Origin: Bacillota bacterium
Lineage (GTDB): Bacteria; Bacillota; UBA4882; UBA8346
DNA length: 41,544 bases
Direction: 5' to 3'
Assembly (NCBI GenBank): GCA_023436305.1
Contig: JAEZJQ010000102.1
Coordinates: 1 to 41,544, forward strand
Below the pieces are notes generated by a model. That model ran no database searches and was not told the origin of the DNA. It saw only the letters and a list, made by a program, of their open reading frames with translations. Below are positions 1 through 8,070 of this stretch, piece by piece. Each line of letters opens with the position of its first letter. Within the stretch, counting starts at the first letter, position 1. The position numbers were made by a program, and so were the translations under genes.

Positions 1-1355
1 AACCGGTGGGAGTCATCGGGGAATTGTGTATCGCGGGGGATGGCCTGGCAAGAGGCTATTGGAAACGGGCGGAGTTGACGGCGGAGAAATTTGTATCCAA
101 TCCTTTCCAGACCGGTACACAGATGTACCGCACCGGGGATCTGGCCCGATGGTTGCCCGATGGGAATATCGAGTTTTTAGGCCGAAACGATCACCAGGTG
201 AAGATCAGGGGTTACCGGATCGAACTGGGGGAGATTGAAAACCTGCTATTGCGGCATGAAGCGATTCGCGGGGCGGTGGTCATCGATCATACCGGCGCCA
301 ACGGCATGAAATGGCTCTGCGCATACTTTGAGGCCGAACGGGAGCTTACGGTGGTTGAATTACGGGAGTATTTGGGACAATCCCTGCCCGATTACATGAT
401 ACCGGGTTCGTTCATCCAATTGGAGAAAATTCCCCAGACTCCCAACGGAAAAGTAGACCGGAAGGCGTTACCGCAAATAGCTCAGACCCGGACCGATACA
501 GGTGTGGAATATGTACCGCCGCAAACCGAGATTGAGAACCAGTTGGCCGCTATCTGGCAGGAGTTGTTAAAAAGCGATCGGGTGGGTACCCGGGATAATT
601 TCTTTAATCTCGGCGGGAACTCTCTGCTGGTGGTTTTAATGCATAACCGCCTAAACGAGCTTTACCCTACCAAGGTCGAAGTGGCGGATATTTTCGCGTA
701 TCCCACTATTGCCAGGCTCGCCCAATTCATCGAATCCGGCGTCAAGGCGAAAATGATTATCCTGGAGGAATTGTCCTTTCCCGAAGAGTATTTTGAGGCC
801 GCCAATGAAGCAAGCGAGGACCTGGTTTTCAAATTCCAAATCAGCGGCGCCCGTCCGGCCAAACTAAATGATATTGCCGGCCGGACCGGAGTTGGTATAC
901 CGGAGCTGCTACTCGGGACCTACGGTTACTTGCTGGCGGAAATTAGCGATCAGCCCGGCATTGTGATACAAACCATATTAACGGATATGGATCAAGGATT
1001 TCCACTGAAGATCGATCTGAGCGAAATTACGGCTCTCCCGGATCTCTTTCAAGCTGTGAAACAACAATATGCCAACCCTCCCCAGAGCGCCGTTTACGAT
1101 ATCCGGCAATTGAATAAAATTCGAATCGCCAGGAACAAACATGGTATCATTCCATTTTTCGCCAATGGATATGATCTGAACTATAAAACGTTGGCTCATT
1201 ATGACTTGATGTTGAATATCCAATCGGTTTCCGGCACTGAAATTCGTTTTACTTGCCATTATAATAAACAAAGATTAAAGCAGTCTCAAGTCCAAAAATT
1301 GATCAATGCCTACCTTAAATTAATTGAAGTCGTAATTGAAAGGATGGATTCATAA
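1..1355 (+). CDS. Non-ribosomal peptide synthetase, C-terminal part (A-PCP-partial C), 5' end outside window
   Basis: The reading frame is open from the window edge (codons in phase with position 3), so the start lies upstream. Numbering from position 6, the end of an adenylation domain is visible: GELCIAGDGLARGY (A6), YRTGDLARW (A7), the RIELGEIE motif (A8) and NGKVDRKAL (A10, catalytic Lys about 149). A carrier protein follows with DNFFNLGGNSL, phosphopantetheine Ser about 206. Residues 250-449 resemble only the C-terminal half of a condensation domain (LLLGTYGYLLAEIS, then a terminal YDLMLNIQ-type strand). The HHxxxDG-bearing N-terminal half is missing between the carrier and this block. 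No thioesterase or reductase follows. The A-domain substrate cannot be read because the specificity residues lie upstream. It activates an amino acid and loads it on the carrier in the cytoplasm. The next gene overlaps its stop by one base. Confidence 0.93.
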   Translation, partial: PVGVIGELCIAGDGLARGYWKRAELTAEKFVSNPFQTGTQMYRTGDLARWLPDGNIEFLGRNDHQVKIRGYRIELGEIENLLLRHEAIRGAVVIDHTGANGMKWLCAYFEAERELTVVELREYLGQSLPDYMIPGSFIQLEKIPQTPNGKVDRKALPQIAQTRTDTGVEYVPPQTEIENQLAAIWQELLKSDRVGTRDNFFNLGGNSLLVVLMHNRLNELYPTKVEVADIFAYPTIARLAQFIESGVKAKMIILEELSFPEEYFEAANEASEDLVFKFQISGARPAKLNDIAGRTGVGIPELLLGTYGYLLAEISDQPGIVIQTILTDMDQGFPLKIDLSEITALPDLFQAVKQQYANPPQSAVYDIRQLNKIRIARNKHGIIPFFANGYDLNYKTLAHYDLMLNIQSVSGTEIRFTCHYNKQRLKQSQVQKLINAYLKLIEVVIERMDS

Positions 1356-1747
1356 TGAATCATAATCATGATTTGGAACAAAACCTGAACATGGAAGAAC
1401 TGGCGCCGGCATCGGCTAGCGCTGTAACCGCCGACAAAACCGCCAAACTTCATTTGATCAACCGTTGTTTGGCCATCGTGGTTTGCACTCAAAACTTTAA
1501 TTGGGATAATGACGAGTATCAAAAAGGGGTGGTGGAGCCATACCGTAAGATACAGCAAATGCTTGAAGAACTTGAAAAGGAAGACAAGGAACCCACCCCT
1601 GCTCAATTGAACGAATCCTTGGAAATGTTACGCCGGGTATTCGCAACGAAACGGACCCCGGTGGCGGAACAAGCCCGGCGTTTTCACCAGATCTTTGATG
1701 AAACCGGGACCCGGAGTCTTTTCCCTGATTTCAAATTTCCAGCTTAA
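1355..1747 (+). CDS. Small protein of unknown function, coupled to the NRPS
   Basis: This 130-aa protein starts at an ATG overlapping the NRPS stop (TAATG), so translation is probably coupled to the upstream gene. The N-terminal 35 residues are rich in Asn, Ala and Ser and look disordered. The rest is predicted by eye to be helical and strongly charged, with an acidic-basic stretch around EELEKEDKE (about residues 71-79) and an ARRFHQIFDETGTRSLFPDF tail. I see no transmembrane segment, signal peptide or known catalytic motif, and I do not recognise the family. Its position between an NRPS and a PKS gene suggests a cluster-specific accessory or docking partner, which is inference only. Confidence 0.75.
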   Translation: MNHNHDLEQNLNMEELAPASASAVTADKTAKLHLINRCLAIVVCTQNFNWDNDEYQKGVVEPYRKIQQMLEELEKEDKEPTPAQLNESLEMLRRVFATKRTPVAEQARRFHQIFDETGTRSLFPDFKFPA

Positions 1748-1760
1748 ATTTTTAACCTCG

Positions 1761-1893
1761 ATTCGGCAAGTACAGTTAAAATTTTAGAATAAGGCGGTTA
1801 AATTGACCGAATCGGGTTTATTCACTAAACTTGATAGTTTAGTTGCAAAATTCGGCAAGTTTTGGTGTGATCTTTGAAGTTACTTGCCGAATT
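1761..1893 (+). promoter_or_regulatory. Repeat- and hairpin-rich leader between small protein and PKS gene
   Basis: The 177-bp gap ahead of the PKS gene contains three copies of the motif ATTCGGCAAGT: 1761-1771 direct, 1850-1860 direct and 1882-1892 inverted. The last two form a perfect 12-bp inverted repeat (1849-1860 with 1882-1893, 21-nt loop). A second hairpin, ACTAAACT-TGAT-AGTTTAGT, spans 1824-1843. No U-tract follows either hairpin, so they do not look like simple terminators. They could be operator sites or an mRNA leader structure controlling the PKS gene. The PKS ribosome binding site (AAGGAGTGAT) lies just downstream near 1910. Confidence 0.5.
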
Positions 1894-1924
1894 CTGGTTT
1901 AAATCATCGAAGGAGTGATCAGGG

Positions 1925-4900
1925 ATGAAAACGGTTACCAAATACATTTATAATCAAGTCGCCGCCAATCAGTTGCCGCTTAACAACGCCAAAATCATGC
2001 TCAAAGAGTTGCAAGACCGGGCATCCAATAATGAAAATGAGTTCGCCATTATCGGCATGGCCTGTAAATTTTCCAAAGCGGCTAATCCGGATGAATTTTG
2101 GGATAATTTAATCAATAAAGTCAACTGTATCGATAATTTTCCCGATGAACGGAGCAAAGATTGTCTGAATTTTACCGAAAAGTCGCTCATGGCCCGGATG
2201 CTGGCCGGTAATCCGCGGGAACATGAGGCTCAGGGCGATAGTATTTACGTAAAAGGTGGTTATTTGCAGGAAATCGATAAATTCGACGCCGCTTTTTTTA
2301 GAATTCCCCCCAGGGAAGCCATACATATGGATCCGATTCAGCGTATATTCTTGGAAACGGCCTATGAAGCAATGGAAGATGCCGGATACGGCGGTCAAAA
2401 TCTATACGGCGCCAAAGTTGGAGTGTTTGTTGGAAATGATCATACCAAACCTACACAATATAAAGATGTAACCGAACCGGATGAAATGCAATTAACCGGT
2501 TCCTATGCGGGCATTCTGGCCAGCCGCATCGGTTATATATATAATTTCAAAGGTCCGAGCATGGTGATTGATACGGCCTGTTCCTCGGGATTGGTGGCGT
2601 TACATGAAGCATGCCGCGCTTTAATGAGTAAAGAATGTGAGGTGGCCATCACCGGGGGTATTCAAATCCAGTTGTTCACCAATATCAAAGGTATGCCCAG
2701 CGACATGGGAAGCTTGGAATCAAGTGACGGACAGGTAAGAACCTTTGATAAGGACGCTAGTGGCACGGTATGGGGTGAAGGGGCCGGGGCATTAATCGTG
2801 AAACCCTTAAATAAGGCTATGGCCGACCACGATCATATTTATGCCGTGATTAAGGGCAGCGCCATCCATAACGGTGGCGCATCCAGCGGTATTACCGCTC
2901 CGAATGTGGAAGCTCAGAAAGAAGTAATGATTAAGGCCTGGAAAGAGGCCAACATCGATCCGGAAACCATATCATACATTGAAGCTCACAGCATGGGAAC
3001 CAACCTGGGTGACCCGATAGAAATCAAAGGCATTACCGCCGCTTTTGAGGAATATACTACGAAAAAGCAATTTTGCGGGATCGGCTGCGTCAAGACCAAT
3101 CTGGGGCACCTGGTGGCGGCTTCCGGGCTGGCGTCGGTCATCAAGGTGATTTTGGCGTTAAAGAATAAAGAAATCCCACCGATGATCAATTTTAATTCCC
3201 CCAATCCCTTTATCAACTTTTTAAATAGCCCGGTGTATGTCAATGATTGTTCCCGCCCATGGGATTCGGTGAATGGTGCACCGCGCCGGGCGGGTGTCGG
3301 TGCTTTCGGGTTCAGCGGAACCTACTGTCATGTTGTATTGGAGGAAGCCCCAGCGCCTGCCGAAACGGAAACCACTTCGCCGCAACACGGGCCTGGAATT
3401 TTGACCATTTCGGCCCGCAATAAAAATGTCTTGCAAGCTTTATTACAGAGATATCATGATTTTTTAAAACAAGCCGGGGAATCGGATTTGGAAGATATTT
3501 GTTTCACCGCCAATACCGGCCGGGGTCATTACAATTTCAGGATCGCTTTGGCGGTAACCGGCATGGAAGACTTAAAACAAAAAATTGCGAAGCTAAATCA
3601 TATGGATTTTGAAACACTCCAGGAACCGGGGATTTATTTCGGGGTATACAATATTGTGCCGGATCAAAAAAAGCACGCCGAAAATGAATTAACGGAACAA
3701 GAAAGAAGGCAGTTAAATGCTACCGTGAATCAAAAACTGAAAGAGTATTTGGCGGCGGAAGGCGGTACGCAAGTTTCCCCGGAGTTTGCCGCTGAACTTT
3801 GCCGGTTGTATATTAAAGGCGCGGATATTGCCTGGAATGAGTTATACCGGAATCAAGGTTTTCGGAAAATATGTTTGCCGGTATACCCCCTGGAACGGCT
3901 CACGTGTTGGGCGGCGCCAAAAACTGTCGATATCGAGGGCCTGCGGATTGAGGGTCATGTCCTGAAAACGGTGGACGGAGAATTAAAGCTGATAAAAACC
4001 GCCGATCTGGAAGAACAACCGGAAAAGACATCCAAAGATACCGGATTGTTCAAAGAACGCCAATACCCGAAAGCGATAGTAACCGGCATGTCCGGTGAAG
4101 ACGAAACTCAAACCATTTATATCCTGGCTCAGATTTGGGCGCGGGTTCTGGGCTTATCTGAAATTTCCATTGAGCGAAGTTTTTATGATATGGGTGGCGA
4201 TTCGATTTTAGCCAGCCAACTTTTTAAGGAGATCGCCCTTGAATATCCGGGTATTTTGAGTACGACCGATATCTACTCGTATTCCACCATAAATGAGTTG
4301 GCTAGGGTAATCAATGAAAAAGGGGGGGATCGAAAGCGGAAAGAGCGGCTTGCGGCAAGAACCCCTGAAATGCCGGAAACCGAAGAAACGGCAACACCAG
4401 CTAACGGTAAGCCCGATGAAGCATCCGGCGAGTATATTAACCGGGAAAGATTTCCAGATATATATCATGTCGAGGATCACTGGCCGTCCATGAAAGTGTT
4501 TGAATGTGACGAACCGGATGTCAAAGAGTTGAAACTGAATTTGCAGAGGGACGTAACCATTGCTTTGCATCGTTGTTTGCCGTTGCAAGTCATATTAAGC
4601 GATGAAAGAATACACCCCTGGTTTTATGAGCATTTCGTCAATATTTTTTCACAAATTCAAGGTGATGGTTTTTTGAAACTGGATTATCTGGAGGAATGGG
4701 GCAACTACCGTTCCATAATTAATGAAGTCTCATTAGGGGCCGCATATATGGCGGAACAGCAGGATATTATCCGGTTTATTATAAACAATATCGATCAGGG
4801 AATTTATCTTAATGTTTGCGCCGATGAGTTTTATTTGCCGCGCAAAATACGGTCGCAAAAGACTCATTTTATTCATCATGAGTTGATTTATGGATATGAT

Positions 4901-5596
4901 AATTTGAAACATGAACTGAAAGCGGTTGGTTTTAACGAGGAAAACATTATTGATATGCTCACTTTCACGTATGATGAATTTCGAAACGCATATGAAAAAG
5001 GGAAGGAATATTATCCGTCAACTCCCTGGACTTCCCGGACGGCGGTACAGTTATTTTACTCCAATGGGTTTGACCGCTCCTATCCGTTGAACATGAAAAA
5101 TTTTCTGGACCGGTTGTATAGCTACCTCCATTCAATCCGTGAAAAAGAGTTGATTTACTACTGGTCGATAAAGGATGATCAAGTGGAATACGGTTTTAGG
5201 GTTCATGATGTCGTGCTTAACTATATGGAAAGATTGCTTCAGGGTGATATGAGGATGGACTACCGGGTCCTGCATTTATTATATGAACATAAAAGAGGGC
5301 TTGCCAAAAGATTTGCTTATATTACCCAGCGTTATGGCATTACCGGCAGAATGATTCAGTTGAATGACGCCTATTTGGACGTGGTGGAACAGTTTAATGC
5401 CATCCGCTTGAAATACTTGGATTTGGAAAACCGATTCAGTTATCGAATTCCGGAACCGGCTGAAATGGAATATGCCAAGGGACAGGTAGAGGAGCTAATG
5501 GTAAAGATAAAATCGGGTAAAGAAAAAGAATACGCGATATTGTTGGAAATCTATGATACACTTAACTCATGGCGGATAGAAAATCGCAAAATCTGA
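1925..5596 (+). CDS. AT-less polyketide synthase: ketosynthase, ACP and a C-terminal BtrH-like domain
   Basis: This 1223-aa protein starts at ATG after a clear AAGGAG site. Residues 38-475 are a ketosynthase with an intact Cys-His-His set: Cys219 in DTACSSG, His355 in EAHSMGT (usually EAHGTGT) and His395 in KTNLGHL. A linker ending in LPVYPLERLTCW (about 651-662), typical of PKS post-KS regions, leads to an ACP at about 725-800 with DMGGDSI, Ser760. There is no acyltransferase, ketoreductase or dehydratase, so extender units would come from a separate trans-acting AT. Residues 835-1223 form an additional globular domain with LHRC (Cys884), VCADEFY (Asp967) and HFIHHELIYGYD (His984/985, Asp992). 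This layout recalls the papain-like N-terminal domain of BtrH, the butirosin acyltransferase, and may release or transfer the ACP-bound chain. The first two domains are certain. The last is a pattern-based guess. Confidence 0.93.
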   Translation: MKTVTKYIYNQVAANQLPLNNAKIMLKELQDRASNNENEFAIIGMACKFSKAANPDEFWDNLINKVNCIDNFPDERSKDCLNFTEKSLMARMLAGNPREHEAQGDSIYVKGGYLQEIDKFDAAFFRIPPREAIHMDPIQRIFLETAYEAMEDAGYGGQNLYGAKVGVFVGNDHTKPTQYKDVTEPDEMQLTGSYAGILASRIGYIYNFKGPSMVIDTACSSGLVALHEACRALMSKECEVAITGGIQIQLFTNIKGMPSDMGSLESSDGQVRTFDKDASGTVWGEGAGALIVKPLNKAMADHDHIYAVIKGSAIHNGGASSGITAPNVEAQKEVMIKAWKEANIDPETISYIEAHSMGTNLGDPIEIKGITAAFEEYTTKKQFCGIGCVKTNLGHLVAASGLASVIKVILALKNKEIPPMINFNSPNPFINFLNSPVYVNDCSRPWDSVNGAPRRAGVGAFGFSGTYCHVVLEEAPAPAETETTSPQHGPGILTISARNKNVLQALLQRYHDFLKQAGESDLEDICFTANTGRGHYNFRIALAVTGMEDLKQKIAKLNHMDFETLQEPGIYFGVYNIVPDQKKHAENELTEQERRQLNATVNQKLKEYLAAEGGTQVSPEFAAELCRLYIKGADIAWNELYRNQGFRKICLPVYPLERLTCWAAPKTVDIEGLRIEGHVLKTVDGELKLIKTADLEEQPEKTSKDTGLFKERQYPKAIVTGMSGEDETQTIYILAQIWARVLGLSEISIERSFYDMGGDSILASQLFKEIALEYPGILSTTDIYSYSTINELARVINEKGGDRKRKERLAARTPEMPETEETATPANGKPDEASGEYINRERFPDIYHVEDHWPSMKVFECDEPDVKELKLNLQRDVTIALHRCLPLQVILSDERIHPWFYEHFVNIFSQIQGDGFLKLDYLEEWGNYRSIINEVSLGAAYMAEQQDIIRFIINNIDQGIYLNVCADEFYLPRKIRSQKTHFIHHELIYGYDNLKHELKAVGFNEENIIDMLTFTYDEFRNAYEKGKEYYPSTPWTSRTAVQLFYSNGFDRSYPLNMKNFLDRLYSYLHSIREKELIYYWSIKDDQVEYGFRVHDVVLNYMERLLQGDMRMDYRVLHLLYEHKRGLAKRFAYITQRYGITGRMIQLNDAYLDVVEQFNAIRLKYLDLENRFSYRIPEPAEMEYAKGQVEELMVKIKSGKEKEYAILLEIYDTLNSWRIENRKI

Positions 5597-5641
5597 GAAG
5601 GGTTTTATGCGGCTTTTAATCCATATTTTTTGGAGGAGGTG

Positions 5642-6835
5642 TTGAATATTTTTAAATTTGGAAGGCAATTTTTTAAAGGGTGTTTCCTGCTGGCCGGGAT
5701 GGCGATTTGCGGACTCATGGCAACCACGGTATTTTCAAAAATAAACTCGCGTTCCAATCCATTGGCATTAGTGAACGGGTTTCTTATCGACGGAACCGGG
5801 GCCGCACCGATTTCTCATGCCGTGGTGCTTATCGAAGACGGAAAAGTGGCAGCAGTGGGAAGGAATGGCGAAGTGGCAATTCCCAAAAACGCCAAAGTAA
5901 TCGATGTTTCTGATCATACAATCATGCCCGGATTTATCAACGCCCACGTTCATGGGGCTTTCAACGCCGGGAGGCTGGCGGAGTGGGCCCAATCCGGAGT
6001 GACCAGCGTCCGGGACATGTCCGCCAATGGTAAAACCATTGACGATATCAAGAATTTCCGCAATAATTTAAACCGTTCCGACTGCGCCCGCTTGTTCACG
6101 GCGGGGTTCATGATCACCGTTCCGGGAGGTTACGGGTGTTTACCTGTCACCTCTCCGGAAGATGCCCGAAAAAAGGTGACCATGTTAATCAATGCCGGGG
6201 TTGACGCGATCAAAATTTCTTTAGAGGATGGTTATGCCGGAAGAAGTGGATTAGCCAAGCTTTCACCGGAAGAATTGCGGGAAATTATCACCACTGCCCA
6301 TAAACGGGGGAAGCGGGTAACTATCCATATCACTCAGGCGCAATACTTAAAACAAGCCGTCGAGGCCGGAGTCGATGAAATCGCCCATATCGCCTGTGAC
6401 CCGATTCCAATGGATGTATTACAGCGGATGGCCCGGGAAAATATCTATATGATTCCCACCTTCACCATCTTTCGCCATTATGGCGCTCCCATCGATCAAT
6501 GTGTTAACAACCTGCGCCAATTTATTCAAGCCGGGGGACGGGTAGCTCTGGGCAATGATACGGGCGGTTTCGAAGGTTATGACCCGGCGATGCCCATGTA
6601 TGAATTTGAATGCATGCAAAAAGCAGGGATGACGCCAATGGATATTATTGTTGCCGCTACCCGAAACGGCGCTTATGTATGTAATCAAGCGGGAACCCTG
6701 GGAACGCTGGAGGGCGGCAAGAACGCCGATGTATTGGTGGTGGAGGGAGATCCCCTGCAAGATTTAAATGCTTTACGCAAAGTGCGACTGGTCGTAAAAG
6801 AGGGGAAGATTATCCGCAATCGTTTAAACAAATGA
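5642..6835 (+). CDS. Amidohydrolase family protein with N-terminal signal/anchor
   Basis: This is a metal-dependent amidohydrolase of the imidazolonepropionase/prolidase-like group. I chose TTG 5642 because the TGGAGGAGG site (5631-5639) overlaps the farther upstream TTG at 5630. The mature fold shows a small beta-sandwich start, then AHVHG (metal ligands His102 and His104 from this start), DAIKISLE (Lys about 191, possibly carbamylated), TIHIT (His about 229), EIAHIA (His about 249) and GNDTGG (Asp about 306). It closes with the second half of the beta-sandwich. Residues 1-33 contain a basic start and a hydrophobic stretch, suggesting export or membrane anchoring. It lies 45 bp after the PKS in the same orientation and could process or detoxify the product. 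The substrate is unknown. Confidence 0.9.
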   Translation: MNIFKFGRQFFKGCFLLAGMAICGLMATTVFSKINSRSNPLALVNGFLIDGTGAAPISHAVVLIEDGKVAAVGRNGEVAIPKNAKVIDVSDHTIMPGFINAHVHGAFNAGRLAEWAQSGVTSVRDMSANGKTIDDIKNFRNNLNRSDCARLFTAGFMITVPGGYGCLPVTSPEDARKKVTMLINAGVDAIKISLEDGYAGRSGLAKLSPEELREIITTAHKRGKRVTIHITQAQYLKQAVEAGVDEIAHIACDPIPMDVLQRMARENIYMIPTFTIFRHYGAPIDQCVNNLRQFIQAGGRVALGNDTGGFEGYDPAMPMYEFECMQKAGMTPMDIIVAATRNGAYVCNQAGTLGTLEGGKNADVLVVEGDPLQDLNALRKVRLVVKEGKIIRNRLNK

Positions 6836-7181
6836 TTTTTTGACGAGCCGTATTGGCTGCAATATTCTTAATTTCTTATTGCGCAAGCTTTGATTTGCCG
6901 GTTTGATAACGGCAAACTCCATTTGCTTGTTTTTTTTTTGTGTCATCCGAGTTCCAGTCAGCGATTGGAGAAAGATTCCTAGATTTCTGGCAAATTCTAT
7001 TTTAAATATTATTTTTCCTATGGAATACTTTGCAATTTCTCCAATTGTAATATTATTATTTAGAAAAATTGTTAATATATCTGCTAAATTGTTATGGCTT
7101 AAGAACAACGAGTAATCCCCCCAAGAAAAACGTTCGTGCATAAGTTCCATATCGCAAACGGTATGGCCAGGGAAGGATAGG
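6836..7181. other. AT-rich gene-free spacer
   Basis: About 350 bases separate the amidohydrolase from the truncated NRPS gene. Apart from the hairpin at 6894-6916 I see no convincing gene. An open frame on the minus strand (6824-7150) has no ribosome binding site and no recognisable motif. The base composition is clearly more AT-rich than the flanking genes. Confidence 0.5.
6894..6939 (+). terminator. Terminator-like hairpin after the amidohydrolase
   Basis: A perfect 7-bp stem TTTGCCG/CGGCAAA (6894-6900 with 6910-6916, 9-nt loop) lies about 60 bp past the amidohydrolase stop. A run of ten T starts only 14 bases after the stem (6930-6939), so spacing is longer than in a canonical rho-independent terminator. 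Confidence 0.4.
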
Positions 7182-7430
7182 GTGAAATTAGTGTCCGTAG
7201 TTAAGTTTCTATTTCGGTTACGGGTGTCGAATATTCAGGTTTTATTGGAAAATGATACCCTTCGTTACAAAGCGCCCCAGGGATTGATGACTTCCGAACT
7301 ACTGGCGGAAATCAAAGAGCGGAAGACGGAGATCATCGACTTTTTAAAACAAGTCAATCCTTATTCCGCCATTGAACCGGTGCCGGAACAAGAAAATTAT
7401 CCGGCCACCGCCGCCCAAAAACGGTTATAA
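7182..7430 (+). CDS. NRPS N-terminal docking domain (TubC-N type), truncated by a stop at the start of the C domain
   Basis: The 82 residues begin at GTG after a GGAAGGA site. Residues 14-60 match the N-terminal docking domain family known from TubC: a short strand, the motif NDTLRYKAPQGLMTSELLAEI, then a helix ending in IDFLKQ. These domains receive the C-terminus of an upstream NRPS or PKS. Residues 72-82 are the beginning of a condensation domain (PATAAQKRL), where the normal continuation is RLYILSQLE. The TAA at 7428-7430 replaces the expected Tyr codon, and the same frame continues with ILSQLEG. A single TAT-to-TAA change therefore truncated the protein. It may still be translated as a lone docking peptide but is better read as the front of a dead NRPS gene. 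Confidence 0.75.
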   Translation: MKLVSVVKFLFRLRVSNIQVLLENDTLRYKAPQGLMTSELLAEIKERKTEIIDFLKQVNPYSAIEPVPEQENYPATAAQKRL

Positions 7431-7611
7431 ATCCTCAGCCAACTGGAAGGCGCCGAGACCAGCTCTAACATATCCGGAGCCACCCGGATTGAAGGGAAAC
7501 TGGACCCGGAGCGTCTGGCGAAAGCCTTTAAAGAACTGGTCCGGCGGCATGAAGTCTTCCGAACTTACTTTGAAATCATAGCCGACGAACTTGTGCAGAA
7601 GATCCATGGGC
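7431..7611 (+). pseudogene. Condensation-domain remnant of the interrupted NRPS gene
   Basis: In the same frame as the preceding gene and directly after its stop, the translation reads ILSQLEG, then IEGKLDPERLAKAFKELVRR, HEVFRTYFE and DELVQKIHG. This is the standard first 80 residues of a condensation domain (core motif C1 and the RHE..RT block). Homology ends near 7611, where a carbamoyltransferase fragment in another frame begins. The HHxxxDG active-site region is gone. The piece is non-functional. Confidence 0.8.
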
Positions 7612-7956
7612 TGTTTGGAATTTTTGCGAATGTATTTCTCACAACCCACATTTTCAGCGGAAGGTTTTCCTTACTGGCAGGATGATTGCGAACATGAAGA
7701 ACCGGATCAAAGGGTTATCAAAAAGACAGTGGAATTGCTTGCGGAAGGCAAAATCGTGGGGTGGTTTCAAGGACGTGGCGAAATTGGCCCCAGAGCTTTA
7801 GGACACCGCTCCATTCTGATGGATTGCCGAAGCAGCAACGCCAAGGATATTCTAAACAGCAAAGTGAAGCATCGTGAGCCGTGGAGGCCGTTCGCTCCAA
7901 GTATCCTCGAATCGCACGCCGCTGATTGGTTTCATATCAATAAAATGAATTATTGA
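7591..7956 (+). pseudogene. Carbamoyltransferase (NodU/CmcH family) C-terminal fragment
   Basis: The frame encodes VELLAEGKIVGWFQGRGEIG followed by PRALGHRSILMDCR, KDILNSKVKHREPWRPFAPS and a short tail ending at 7956. This matches the C-terminal region of O-carbamoyltransferases that transfer a carbamoyl group to antibiotics or Nod factors. Intact members are about 550-600 residues. Here only about 100 recognisable residues remain, lacking the whole N-terminal metal-binding domain and the last part of the C-terminal domain. The first 25 or so residues overlap the NRPS remnant in a different frame and are not family sequence. This looks like a deletion joint between an NRPS and a carbamoyltransferase gene of one cluster. 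Confidence 0.8.
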
Positions 7957-8015
7957 TAAAATAAGCAAGTTTCGGTGATTTGACAGCGTTTTTAACGTCC
8001 GGTAATGTTCCAGCG

Positions 8016-8058
8016 GGGATATAGAGAACTGGTTTTTGCGTTCTTTATATCCCTTTTT
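8016..8058 (+). terminator. Rho-independent terminator closing the biosynthetic remnant
   Basis: The stem GGGATATAgaGAAC (8016-8029) pairs with GTTCttTATATCCC (8040-8053) around a 10-nt loop and is followed by TTTTT (8054-8058). The T-run is on the plus strand only, so it ends plus-strand transcription from the NRPS/carbamoyltransferase side. Confidence 0.75.
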
Positions 8059-8070
8059 GTTATATCCGAA

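Noticed and set aside
6824..7150. 108-aa open frame on the minus strand between the amidohydrolase and the NRPS remnant
   Set aside because: It overlaps the 3' end of the amidohydrolase gene, lacks a ribosome binding site, runs through the terminator-like hairpin and T-run, and shows no recognisable motif.
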